Position numbers and translations under genes: made by a program. This document shows positions 32,479 to 38,969 of a stretch of 39,693 nucleotides of DNA, one piece after another (position 1 is the stretch's first letter; each line of letters opens with the position of its first letter). This DNA comes from a virus: positions 1 to 39,693 of the IMG/VR virus record IMGVR_UViG_3300006176_000006, one strand, 5' to 3'. Under the pieces are notes generated by a model that was given only the letters and a program-made list of their open reading frames with translations, was not told the origin of the DNA and made no database searches.

Positions 32479-34022
32479 CACGCGGCCTCGCTAGCGTAGG
32501 GATTGTAGTCATTAACCTGCTGCTGACCAGTCAATCTCGCCTCGTCGAAGGGGTTGTAATCGGACTGGACCAAGGGCTTGCGAAGATGCACCCCGCCCGC
32601 GCTTTCGTTAGGTTGGAGCGCATGGGCAAAGGTGGTGACTAGAGCGTCGATATCGTCAAGCTCTAAGTCTGGATCGAGCTTGAGCATGTCCTCTTTAGAG
32701 ATTAGCTGGATTTCATCGCGCTTGTTAATAACGTATTTGATGGAGGAGAATTGCTTCTTCAACTCTGGATCGGCTGGGATCGCTGCGGTCTTGAGCCATG
32801 CGCGGCACGCTCCATACATGCCCGATCGCTTATTAGCATACTTTTCACCTTGGCTACCCCACACAATGTGCGGAGTATCGTCCTTGCTTCCGAACTGGAC
32901 TTCGTAGCAATGCAAGCTCTTGGCACGGACGTTGTCCACAACGCCGCCACCAACACCACCACCATCAATGAAGATACCGTCTGCGTGCAGAATAAAGTTC
33001 TGCTCAAAAATCTTGTCAGCTAACTGAACAGTAGAAAGTCCTTGGAACCTAATCCTTTCCATTGTTCTAGCATCGCGGCCCTTACGTGGAAAGATAACCG
33101 AGGCGTTCTTGCCATAGCGCGCGACGTCGACGCCCAGAGCCAATGGGTCAGCGAGACCGACTGCAACCTCTCGGACTTGTGCCGCGTCAACGTCATCGGC
33201 GTTGAAGAACTCCATCTCGCCGATGCGCGGGAACATGCCGTAAACGCGGATGCGGACGAAGTCGGAGTCATCGCCATAGGCGCGTATCCATTTATCGATT
33301 TGGGGTTTATTGGTGAAGGAGATTATACGGGAGTCAACCTGACGTGTATGCCACGTGGAGGCAAAGGCTCCTCCTTCGAAGCAATCTCTAAACCTGCCGG
33401 TAGACCTTGTTGGATTTCCAAATACACACCAAATAATCTGAGTGTCCGCATCGGTAAGGGCACCCTCAGTCGTCTCCCAAATAACATCAGGTATAGCTGA
33501 GGCCTCGTCAAAGACAACAAGAATGCGCCGTCCTTGGTTGTGCAAGCCAGCGAAAGCTTCTGTGTTTCGTTCAGACCAAGGCACCATGTCAAGTCGCCAA
33601 GTACGTTCATGTTCTTCATCCACAGAGAATAGCGCGGTCGCTGTAAGCTTGAACATATCCTTGACCAAGCACATATGAAACCACTTCCCAAGCTCGGCCC
33701 AGGTTTTGGTCTTCAACTGCGTTTCAGTATTGGCGGTCACGACCCCGCGCGTGTCGGGCAACGTCGCCATGGCCCAGATAATGATCCAGGAGACGAGGGC
33801 GGACTTACCAACGCCGTGACCGGAGGCCGTGGCCTCTTGGATTGCTTGGTTAGGTGTGAGGAGCCCATCGCGAATGCGCTCAAGCAGTTCTCGTTGCCAA
33901 GCCTCAGGGCCGCTGAATTTGGCAATGCGCGTACCGGGTTCACCCCATGGAAACGCGCCAAGGACGAAGGCCAGTGGATCAGCACTGACGTCCGCCAGCC
34001 AATCGAGAAGGTCGGGACTCAA
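32478..34022 (-). CDS. Terminase large subunit (514 aa)
   Basis: DNA-packaging motor with ATPase and nuclease domains. Walker A is SGHGVGKS (residues 67-74) and Walker B with catalytic Glu is ILVVFDEAS (Asp172, Glu173). The coupling motif is near FGNPTRSTGRF (about 201-211). The RNase H-like nuclease shows GVDVARYG (Asp299), IFIDGGGVGGGV (Asp353) and DLELDDIDAL (Asp457/Asp459). The start is TTG at 34022: AGGGAG stands 8 bases upstream, and TTG overlaps the previous stop (TTGA). Length is typical. Confidence 0.95.
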   Translation of the reverse strand: MSPDLLDWLADVSADPLAFVLGAFPWGEPGTRIAKFSGPEAWQRELLERIRDGLLTPNQAIQEATASGHGVGKSALVSWIIIWAMATLPDTRGVVTANTETQLKTKTWAELGKWFHMCLVKDMFKLTATALFSVDEEHERTWRLDMVPWSERNTEAFAGLHNQGRRILVVFDEASAIPDVIWETTEGALTDADTQIIWCVFGNPTRSTGRFRDCFEGGAFASTWHTRQVDSRIISFTNKPQIDKWIRAYGDDSDFVRIRVYGMFPRIGEMEFFNADDVDAAQVREVAVGLADPLALGVDVARYGKNASVIFPRKGRDARTMERIRFQGLSTVQLADKIFEQNFILHADGIFIDGGGVGGGVVDNVRAKSLHCYEVQFGSKDDTPHIVWGSQGEKYANKRSGMYGACRAWLKTAAIPADPELKKQFSSIKYVINKRDEIQLISKEDMLKLDPDLELDDIDALVTTFAHALQPNESAGGVHLRKPLVQSDYNPFDEARLTGQQQVNDYNPYASEAA

Positions 34023-34195
34023 GCGATGGGCTCCCTAAGAGAAATCATTCTACGCCATTTGAGAGCGCCCCCATACTCACTACCAAAGAGCCACTCACAA
34101 TCGCCGCAACAAGTACAAAAGCGCTTTGCTGTATTACGTTCGTGTTTCCAAACATGAAAGCCGCGCCACCAACATAGTAGATGCTTCCACATCAT
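34019..34195 (-). CDS. Small Cys-rich protein between terminase genes (58 aa)
   Basis: Unrecognised small basic protein with a cysteine cluster FCTCCGDCEW plus His/Cys in HLLCWWRGFHVWKH, which could bind zinc. Its ATG overlaps the TerS stop (ATGA) and its stop overlaps the TerL start (TTGA), so its translation is locked between the two terminase subunits. It may be a terminase cofactor, or a relative of small prophage zinc-finger proteins. No family can be named safely. Confidence 0.65.
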   Translation of the reverse strand: MMWKHLLCWWRGFHVWKHERNTAKRFCTCCGDCEWLFGSEYGGALKWRRMISLREPIA

Positions 34196-34779
34196 GCAAC
34201 TTTCGGACGACGCAAGACTGACGCGAAAGAGGGTCGAGGCGCAGGTCGGGACACAACGGCTCGAGGCTGGGGGGCTTCTTCCCGTGATACAACCTGCGCC
34301 TCTAGGATTTCCATTGACCGATGTTCGATCTCTCGTGGCTTCTTCCCACTGCGTTCGATCGCGCGATCGAGCCTTGCGGCGATGTTAAGATCGACGGAGC
34401 CGGAGTGTTTGTGATCGACAGTCTTGGTTGAACCGCCGATGGCGATCAATTCACGGATAGCGATGCGTGGAACCTCAGCTTCGTCGTCAGCTTCGAGGCG
34501 GTCGCGGATTTGGCGATTGGCGACGAGAGTGTTGTGCGCCTTAAGATGCTCGACCTCTTCAATTAGTGGAACGAACTTCTCCTGCTCGCGCTTGGCGTAG
34601 TAGGTGATGAGTTCTTGGAAGGTGGGGTCGGCCTGGAGGATTGTCAGGCGCCGGCGAGTGAAGCCAGTGCGGCGCTCGATCTCAAATGGCTCAAGGCCAG
34701 CAGCAAGCATCATCGCTACCGCGTGGTGCGAGACGCGATAGCGTTGGAAGACTGGGGAGATGTCGAAGGGTTCGGTCAT
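34192..34779 (-). CDS. Terminase small subunit (195 aa)
   Basis: DNA-recognition subunit of the packaging motor. The N-terminus has a helix-turn-helix (VSHHAVAMMLAAGLEPFEIERRTGFTRRRLTILQADPTFQELITYYAKRE) typical of TerS. A coiled region with EVEHLKAHNTLVANRQIRDRLEADDE (oligomerisation) and a basic Pro/Arg tail (RPAPRPSFASVLRRPKVA) for TerL or DNA contact follow. It is placed just upstream of TerL and coupled through the 58-residue gene. The start overlaps the previous stop. Confidence 0.85.
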   Translation of the reverse strand: MTEPFDISPVFQRYRVSHHAVAMMLAAGLEPFEIERRTGFTRRRLTILQADPTFQELITYYAKREQEKFVPLIEEVEHLKAHNTLVANRQIRDRLEADDEAEVPRIAIRELIAIGGSTKTVDHKHSGSVDLNIAARLDRAIERSGKKPREIEHRSMEILEAQVVSREEAPQPRAVVSRPAPRPSFASVLRRPKVA

Positions 34780-34952
34780 GCGTTTTGTGCAGTTAGCTCT
34801 GCCTCAGTAAATACGTGAGTTAGTGAACACTGACCGCCGCGCAACTTACATTCAAGCTGCTGTTGCTTACTCGGTGCTGGGCCTACGCCAGGATCACAAG
34901 CACAGACCGGCACACGCTCGAATGGAAGATTGCATTTGATTTCGTCGGTCAT
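34776..34952 (-). CDS. Small Cys-containing protein (58 aa)
   Basis: Unrecognised. The ATG at 34952 overlaps the GIY-YIG stop (ATGA). The frame extends upstream only as a shadow of that gene. It has CNLPFERVPVCACDPG and a second pair in LECKLRGGQC, compatible with a small zinc-binding or disulfide fold. It ends in EAELTAQNA, coupled to TerS. Confidence 0.6.
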   Translation of the reverse strand: MTDEIKCNLPFERVPVCACDPGVGPAPSKQQQLECKLRGGQCSLTHVFTEAELTAQNA

Positions 34953-35464
34953 GCTACTAGGTTCGGTCTGCGGAACTTGGGCTTGAACTGATTGAATGGC
35001 GACGCGAAGGCGGCCTCGGTCTTGAGATAGGCTTGGATTTTGGTCGGCTTGGCCCACTTAGGTGGGTTCTTGGCTGGCGTGAACGGCCTGCGAAGCACTG
35101 GCTCGCGATACTTCTCACCATCAAATCCCAGCTTGCCTAGGTCAATCTTGATCGGTCGACGATCGCGGAGTTGGATGTTAAGCTCGGGCTTGTGCTTGGC
35201 GATCAACTCCAACTCAAGACGATCGAGTTCCTCGCGCTTACAGAACTTGACGAGGGCCTTATCGAAGGCAATCGCGCGGTACTCGTTTGGGCTACCACTC
35301 ACCGGAACGCGCTTGCCCTTGAGATGGTTCTCGTAGTTCGTCCGATGCCGCGCCAGCCGGCTGAACAAGTTAATGCTCTGGCCCACATACACAACGCGGC
35401 CGCGCCAGACGAGCATATACACCCCGCTAGGGTGCAATGGCAATTCGACAAAATCTTCCATCAT
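34949..35464 (-). CDS. GIY-YIG nuclease (171 aa)
   Basis: Endonuclease of the GIY-YIG superfamily. Motifs in order are GVYML (14-18), VVYVGQS (24-30), catalytic Arg36 with LARH, and the metal-binding Glu in LELELIAKHKPELN (Glu84/Glu86, Asn96). The C-terminal ~60 residues are basic and Pro/Lys-rich (RRPFTPAKNPPKWAKPTKIQAYL), probably DNA-binding. It is the first gene of the leftward late operon, directly before TerS, a place where other phages carry HNH nucleases needed for packaging. A promoter leaves almost no 5' leader. It could also act in host DNA breakdown or as a free-standing homing nuclease. Confidence 0.88.
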   Translation of the reverse strand: MMEDFVELPLHPSGVYMLVWRGRVVYVGQSINLFSRLARHRTNYENHLKGKRVPVSGSPNEYRAIAFDKALVKFCKREELDRLELELIAKHKPELNIQLRDRRPIKIDLGKLGFDGEKYREPVLRRPFTPAKNPPKWAKPTKIQAYLKTEAAFASPFNQFKPKFRRPNLVA

Positions 35465-35472
35465 GGGTTCCC

Positions 35473-35501
35473 ATTCTACTCCTTTTCCTTGCGAATGTCA
35501 A
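35473..35501 (-). promoter_or_regulatory. Leftward sigma70-type promoter for the late region
   Basis: On the minus strand, TTGACA (35501-35496) is followed after 17 bases by TAGAAT (35478-35473), matching 11 of 12 consensus positions. Transcription would start at about 35466-35464, at the ATG of the GIY-YIG gene, giving a leaderless message. Confidence 0.8.
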
Positions 35502-35541
35502 CCCATTTTTCTCTCATTATCCCTCATCACCTTGTTGCACT

Positions 35542-35551
35542 AAGCATGCTT
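35542..35551. promoter_or_regulatory. Palindromic operator candidate 1 (AAGCATGCTT)
   Basis: Perfect 10-bp dyad between the two divergent promoters. The same dyad recurs at 35575-35584, centre to centre 33 bp (about three helical turns), as expected for cooperative binding of one dimeric regulator. Confidence 0.55.
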
Positions 35552-35567
35552 TTCTCATTAACCTGCA

Positions 35568-35596
35568 TTGCCAAAAGCATGCTTTGATAAAATAAT
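35568..35596 (+). promoter_or_regulatory. Rightward sigma70-type promoter
   Basis: TTGCCA (35568-35573), 17-base spacer, AATAAT (35591-35596): 10 of 12 consensus matches. The spacer contains palindrome 2, so a bound regulator would block it. It points to the small rightward genes beginning at 35884. Confidence 0.65.
35574..35585. promoter_or_regulatory. Palindromic operator candidate 2 (AAAGCATGCTTT)
   Basis: Perfect 12-bp dyad inside the spacer of the rightward promoter; it contains the same 10-bp core as the copy at 35542-35551. Confidence 0.55.
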
Positions 35597-35616
35597 TATG
35601 GGTCCTCTATGTATCG

Positions 35617-35808
35617 TCAAGGTTTCGATTTTCCCCACAAAATTTGCGCAGCCATATTGCCGCGCGAGGACCAATCGAATTTTGTCCCCCACCCCTTGAT
35701 CGCGGTCTTGGCACGCTGCAATGCACAATGCCAGTTCCCGCAGCGCAGCATCACGCGGTTGTGATCGGAAGTAAAATTGTCGTGATCGAGCGAACATAAT
35801 TTAGCCAT
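35617..35808 (-). CDS. Possible small protein (63 aa)
   Basis: Doubtful gene in the control region. The frame reads MAKLCSLDHDNFTSDHNRVMLRCGNWHCAL..., with Cys/His residues that might bind metal and reasonable codon use. It has no ribosome binding site, and the rightward promoter fires into it from the other strand. A 51-residue frame on the plus strand (35609-35764) occupies the same stretch. I list it because one of the two could encode the missing regulator, but neither shows a helix-turn-helix. The rest of 35597-35883 shows nothing else. Confidence 0.3.
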   Translation of the reverse strand: MAKLCSLDHDNFTSDHNRVMLRCGNWHCALQRAKTAIKGWGTKFDWSSRGNMAAQILWGKSKP

Positions 35809-35883
35809 ATTTCAATGGGCACAATGATCGGCGCTGGCATGGTGCTGGCGAGTGCTACGGCACAACAAGCGGAGACTACGGTC

Positions 35884-36195
35884 ATGGCGAGCAACAAAGA
35901 AGATTGGCGGAATGTCGATGTCGCGGCGGAATTGTCGCCAGTTAATCAAGCGGCATACGCTGAGATGAAAGAGGCATATCGAGTGTATGCCGAGCGCAAG
36001 CGAGCATTCGAGAACGGAATGCAAGCGAGTGTGGAATTGCCGGAGACAATGGAATTGAAATTCGGCTATATGTTCGGCAAGCTGAGCGTGGCGATTGGCC
36101 CGAAGCGTGAGGCCAAGGCCAAGGCAACGGGAGATAGTGGCAAGAGCCTAAGCGATTGGCTGCGGGACAAGGCGGCGAGCGGGCACAACAGCTAA
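35884..36195 (+). CDS. Hypothetical early protein (103 aa)
   Basis: First clear gene of the rightward unit. The ATG at 35884 has a GGAG about 9 bases upstream; a longer frame from 35815 adds a low-complexity stretch and is less likely. The protein is charged and helical (SPVNQAAYAEMKEAYRVYAERKRAFENGM), then LKFGYMFGKLSVAIGPKREAKAKA, and ends with SLSDWLRDKAASG. It has no membrane span or recognised domain. A host-takeover or regulatory role would fit its position. Confidence 0.65.
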   Translation: MASNKEDWRNVDVAAELSPVNQAAYAEMKEAYRVYAERKRAFENGMQASVELPETMELKFGYMFGKLSVAIGPKREAKAKATGDSGKSLSDWLRDKAASGHNS

Positions 36196-36207
36196 CACAG
36201 TCCGAAA

Positions 36208-36227
36208 CAACAGCGCGAATGCTGTTG
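36208..36227. other. Perfect hairpin without T-tract
   Basis: CAACAGC, loop GCGAAT, GCTGTTG just after the stop of the 103-residue gene. There is no run of T, so it is more likely an RNA stabiliser or attenuator than a terminator. Confidence 0.4.
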
Positions 36228-36262
36228 TCTGGTGATTAGGTCGCCACTGAGGAGGACAAGTT

Positions 36263-36394
36263 ATGGAATTGCAAACGCTGTTACGCTTGCTGCGCCTTAT
36301 TCGCGACGAGGCCAATAAGCTAAAGGACGGTAACAAGGTAGTCTATTCACTCAACGAGTTGATAGACCAGTTAGAGGACGAGGGCGTGTCATGA
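36263..36394 (+). CDS. Small acidic helical protein (43 aa)
   Basis: Unrecognised. It is preceded by a strong ribosome binding site (GAGGAGGA, 6 bases before ATG), so translation is likely despite the size. The sequence is a single amphipathic helix pair (LQTLLRLLRLIRDEANKL, then SLNELIDQLEDEG). Its stop overlaps the next start (ATGA). Confidence 0.65.
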   Translation: MELQTLLRLLRLIRDEANKLKDGNKVVYSLNELIDQLEDEGVS

Positions 36395-36465
36395 TCGACA
36401 AGCTGTTATTCTCGTTCTGTGTTCTGGCCAGTGTGGTGTTGCTGGCGATGGTGTTTGTGAGATAG
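36391..36465 (+). CDS. Membrane peptide (24 aa)
   Basis: Tiny frame coupled by ATGA to the gene before it. It is almost wholly hydrophobic after MIDK (LLFSFCVLASVVLLAMVFV) and ends in Arg, giving one membrane span. It may partner the 43-residue protein as a toxin or host-membrane effector. Only the strong coupling supports it. Confidence 0.5.
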   Translation: MIDKLLFSFCVLASVVLLAMVFVR

Positions 36466-36500
36466 ACCGCAATCGGCCAGAGATCGCCACTGGCGTGTTA

Positions 36501-36532
36501 AAAAATCCCGGCACTCACACTGCCGGGATTTT
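36501..36532. terminator. Strong bidirectional terminator
   Basis: A 12-bp perfect stem, AAAATCCCGGCA / TGCCGGGATTTT, with a 7-base loop. It has T or A runs on both strands, so it should stop transcription either way; it follows the 24-residue gene. Confidence 0.85.
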
Positions 36533-36870
36533 GATTTGGCGAACTGGCGACGATTTGTGGTCGATTGAGCGGCATCGTGTGAGCGGTCGCCACAAAATCG
36601 CGGGGTAGGGGCCGGGCACTCGCCTCGCGGAGCATGACGCAAGCAACTGTGAGCCAAGCCAGAGGATTGAGCGCGTTCAAGTGATTAGCAAGACGTGCTT
36701 GCACACGCCGCTGCGCGGCGCAAATAACACCGGAGACCTGCCTGGATTGAATAGGAATTTAATCCCATCACGGAAAAGTGATCAAAAATCTTATTTTCGA
36801 CACAATTTGGTCACAAAAGGGCCGCATTTACAGAATACACTGACAACCATCAGCAATAGGAGGCTATGAA
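36533..36870. other. Long intergenic stretch with inverted repeats
   Basis: No convincing gene in 338 bases. It holds two structures: CGATTTGTGG (36551-36560) pairs with CCACAAAATCG (36590-36600) around a 29-base loop with one bulge. GTGATCAAA (36778-36786) pairs with TTTGGTCAC (36806-36814) with one mismatch around 19 bases. It could be an untranslated leader, a small RNA or an operator. It ends at the AGGAGG of the 66-residue gene. Confidence 0.4.
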
Positions 36871-37071
36871 ATGGCAGATAATCGCGAACCAATCTATGCC
36901 AAGGATGAACGCTATCGGGTTGTGAGTGTGCATAACGGACTGTGGCAAGCGCAGTCTCAAGTCATTGAACACGGCACAAGAGAGCGTGACAACTGGCAGA
37001 ATATCAAACGGCCTGCGGATTTGAATACCTGCAAGAACACGATTATTGCGCAAGGCACTAAGTTTCTGTAA
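36871..37071 (+). CDS. Hypothetical protein (66 aa)
   Basis: Unrecognised soluble protein with a clear AGGAGG site 8 bases before ATG. The sequence suggests a small beta fold (KDERYRVVSVHNGLWQAQSQVIE) followed by polar helical residues. It has its own downstream terminator, so it is probably a one-gene transcription unit. Function unknown. Confidence 0.7.
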   Translation: MADNREPIYAKDERYRVVSVHNGLWQAQSQVIEHGTRERDNWQNIKRPADLNTCKNTIIAQGTKFL

Positions 37072-37077
37072 TTGATT

Positions 37078-37103
37078 GAGAGGCTTCAATGCCTCTCGTT
37101 TGT
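37078..37103 (+). terminator. Intrinsic terminator after the 66-residue gene
   Basis: GAGAGGC, loop TTCAAT, GCCTCTC, then GTTTGT. A 7-bp GC-rich stem with a short, imperfect T-tract immediately after the gene. Confidence 0.6.
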
Positions 37104-37110
37104 CCATTTA
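37099..37110 (+). repeat. Direct repeat copy 1 (TTTGTCCATTTA)
   Basis: An identical 12-mer recurs at 37212-37223. The two copies bracket a 27-residue frame. They may be remains of a short duplication or paired binding sites. Confidence 0.5.
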
Positions 37111-37127
37111 ATTGAGGAGCAAAGGCT

Positions 37128-37211
37128 ATGCCATACTTTGTTTGGAATTACGGTTACGGGGATATGTTATACCATCACGAGCGAACCTGCATTGATTTGT
37201 ATGAGATTTAA
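37128..37211 (+). CDS. Possible small peptide (27 aa)
   Basis: Short frame with a good ribosome binding site (GAGGAGC 11 bases, AAAGG 4 bases before ATG). It is aromatic and contains His-His and one Cys (MPYFVWNYGYGDMLYHHERTC...). It lies between two copies of a 12-base direct repeat. Real translation is plausible but unproven. Confidence 0.45.
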   Translation: MPYFVWNYGYGDMLYHHERTCIDLYEI

Positions 37212-37223
37212 TTTGTCCATTTA
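37212..37223 (+). repeat. Direct repeat copy 2 (TTTGTCCATTTA)
   Basis: Identical to 37099-37110, 113 bases downstream, directly after the 27-residue frame. Confidence 0.5.
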
Positions 37224-37272
37224 GGACTGGGCCATAGCTACGGGCCTTGAGACGTAGCCAAGGACGACTAGA

Positions 37273-37890
37273 ATGGCAGAAATGCAAATCCCGGTGGTCA
37301 AGGCCAAGGCGGATATCGCCGTGGACCTTGATAAGCTACCGGATGAAATGGTCCAGGAGATTTGGTTTCTTGGGCTGAAGGCCATGCTCAACCGGGGCAT
37401 GACGGAGGTGACTGGCACTGACACGCCGCAGAAACGAAAGGATGCAATGGACGCGGCTGCTGCAAACCTGGAACGGCTGTATGAAGGCAAAATGCGCCGG
37501 ACCAGTGGGCAGAAGAGTGCGAAAGGCCAAGGCGAGGTGATGACCGAGGCAAGGCGCCTTGCGAAGATCGAAGTCAAGGCCGCGCTGAAGGATGCAGGGC
37601 ATAAGGTATCTTACATTCCTGCATCTGAAATTACGCGCTTAGCGAATGAATACCTTGCCACTGACGATGGCAAGGAAGTGATTGCCCTCGCGAAGGACGC
37701 TGTTGAGAAGCGCAATGCTAAGAAAGGCGAGCGCAAGATCAAGGTGGATAGCGTGAAGGAAGACCCCAAGCTGGTTGCGAAGGGCGAAGCGCAGAAGGCG
37801 GAGCGGAAGAAGGCGACTGCGAACAAGAAAGGACAGACGCCTCCACCTGCCAAGCAAGCCAATCAGCAGGGAACTGCTGCGAGACACTAA
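37273..37890 (+). CDS. Hypothetical basic protein with repeated early-gene domain (205 aa)
   Basis: Unrecognised. The N-terminal half (DLDKLPDEMVQEIWFLGLKAMLNRGMTEV) is followed by DAMDAAAANLERLYEGKMRR. A middle segment (AALKDAGHKVSYIPASEITRLANEYLATDDGKEVIALAKDAVEKR, about residues 103-147) is clearly related to the 75-residue protein at 38969. The C-terminus is a disordered Lys/Ala/Gln tail (KAERKKATANKKGQTPPP) suited to nucleic-acid binding. AAGGA lies 8 bases upstream of the ATG. It could be a DNA-binding or host-takeover protein. Confidence 0.75.
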   Translation: MAEMQIPVVKAKADIAVDLDKLPDEMVQEIWFLGLKAMLNRGMTEVTGTDTPQKRKDAMDAAAANLERLYEGKMRRTSGQKSAKGQGEVMTEARRLAKIEVKAALKDAGHKVSYIPASEITRLANEYLATDDGKEVIALAKDAVEKRNAKKGERKIKVDSVKEDPKLVAKGEAQKAERKKATANKKGQTPPPAKQANQQGTAARH

Positions 37891-37921
37891 GCCAGCCTAG
37901 AGTGCTGGAACCCAGGTAGCA

Positions 37922-37996
37922 ATGGTCAATCTGTTCCAAGCTAGCAAATCACGTTTGGCAAAACCAGACGAACACGCTATCGCAAGGCTGATATAA
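37922..37996 (+). CDS. Possible short peptide (24 aa)
   Basis: Short frame (MVNLFQASKSRLAKPDEHAIARLI) with an AGG 6 bases before ATG, in the gap between two larger genes. It is basic and probably helical. Without conservation data it may equally be noise. Confidence 0.25.
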   Translation: MVNLFQASKSRLAKPDEHAIARLI

Positions 37997-38025
37997 CCAG
38001 GATACCTAGGTATTTCTATCAAGGC

Positions 38026-38049
38026 GGGGAGGGGAATAGGCCCCTCCCC
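38026..38049 (+). other. Strong GC hairpin before coiled-coil gene
   Basis: GGGGAGGGG, loop AATAGG, CCCCTCCCC: a perfect 9-bp stem ending 21 bases before the next ATG and without a T-tract. It could be an attenuator or an RNase III processing site in the rightward transcript. Confidence 0.5.
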
Positions 38050-38070
38050 TAACAATCACGGAGTTATGCT

Positions 38071-38709
38071 ATGACGGAGTTGGATATGAGCAGGGTGAAT
38101 GATTGGCTTGAGCAAGTCAGGAATACATTCATCAATGCGTCGGAGTTGGCTGGCAAGGTTGCTGGATTGCAACAGCAGGTCAATGAGATGTTATCAAGTC
38201 TGGAAGGCTTGCGTAGTCTCAATCGGACATTGGAAGAGAACCTGTCGTGGAGCAGGTCAGAGAGAGACAGGCTTGAGAATGAGCTACGCGATCAACGCAA
38301 TCAAGTCTCAGGATTAACAGAAGCGAAGGCACTTGCTGATAAATCTGAGGTTCATTGGAGACAATTGGCCGATGAACGCGCTTCGATCATCACTACCCTA
38401 CGCTTTGATATCGACGCGACCGCGTTTAAGAACCTGGAATTGGAGGAAGAGAATGAGAAACTGAAGGCCATTGTCGATGGAATGCAGAAGCTTCTCAATC
38501 CTCTGCTTGGTGCCACAGGCACTGGACAAGCACAGGTCGTCGATGCACCTAAGACTGAGCCAGTTCCAGAGCCCAAGGTAGTGCCCTATGTGCATCCCGT
38601 GACTGGTACGTTGCAAGGCAGGGACACTGAGACGCAACAGTTCAAGCCTGCGCCGCAAGACAGTCCAATGCAATCGTTTGGGCCTGACGATGGTTGGGAC
38701 AAGTTTTAA
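38071..38709 (+). CDS. Coiled-coil protein with acidic tail (212 aa)
   Basis: Unrecognised. Residues ~20-145 are a long coiled coil (ASELAGKVAGLQQQVNEMLSSLEGLRSLNRTLEENL, then NLELEEENEKLKAIVDGMQKLL). A Pro/Thr-rich linker follows, then an acidic aromatic tip (GPDDGWDKF). Such a tip is typical of phage single-strand DNA-binding proteins and host-interaction proteins, but there is no OB fold here. A GGAG about 9 bases precedes the ATG. A hairpin precedes it and a strong terminator follows. Confidence 0.7.
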   Translation: MTELDMSRVNDWLEQVRNTFINASELAGKVAGLQQQVNEMLSSLEGLRSLNRTLEENLSWSRSERDRLENELRDQRNQVSGLTEAKALADKSEVHWRQLADERASIITTLRFDIDATAFKNLELEEENEKLKAIVDGMQKLLNPLLGATGTGQAQVVDAPKTEPVPEPKVVPYVHPVTGTLQGRDTETQQFKPAPQDSPMQSFGPDDGWDKF

Positions 38710-38732
38710 GTTCAGGTAGCCGCATATGAGAA

Positions 38733-38762
38733 GGCGAGGGATCAGGTTCCCTCGCCTTTTTT
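38733..38762 (+). terminator. Strong intrinsic terminator
   Basis: GGCGAGGGA, loop TCAGGT, TCCCTCGCC, then six T. The 9-bp stem closes the coiled-coil gene. Confidence 0.9.
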
Positions 38763-38786
38763 GTGATGTCGGAAAAGGAGGATGCA

Positions 38787-38969
38787 ATGTCATATATCTC
38801 AGTTGTTACTGTGAACAAGGACGATGGTACAGAGGTTGAATACAAACCAAACCCCTTAGCACTCACAACGCAAGTGATTAATGGTGCTAAGGCGCTACAT
38901 CCTAATTGGACCTCTCTAGTTATTGTAGTTCTGCGTGATGATAGAGAGGAAGAAAAGGTAAAAATCTAA
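38787..38969 (+). CDS. Hypothetical protein (60 aa)
   Basis: Unrecognised. The ATG at 38787 has AGGAGG 6 bases upstream; the frame's earlier ATGs (38763 on) overlap the terminator T-tract and are unlikely. It has a short N-terminal strand (YISVVTVNKDDG), a helix, then LVIVVLRDDREEEKVKI. It is coupled to the next gene by TAATG. Confidence 0.65.
   Translation: MSYISVVTVNKDDGTEVEYKPNPLALTTQVINGAKALHPNWTSLVIVVLRDDREEEKVKI

Noticed and set aside
35609-35764. Plus-strand frame of 51 residues (MYRQGFDFPHKIC...) just after the rightward promoter
   Set aside because: No ribosome binding site, and it competes with an equally weak frame on the other strand; not listed as a gene.
36406-36704. Two overlapping minus-strand frames (83 and 68 residues)
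   Set aside because: They read through the strong bidirectional terminator and have shadow-like composition rich in Arg, His and Ser.
36681-36869. Plus-strand GTG-started frame of 62 residues
   Set aside because: Low-complexity polar sequence, no ribosome site, runs through an inverted repeat and into the ribosome site of the next gene.
37247-37274. Promoter-like TTGAGA-16-TAGAAT at the start of the 205-residue gene
   Set aside because: The -10 overlaps the ATG, which has a good ribosome site of its own; likely chance.
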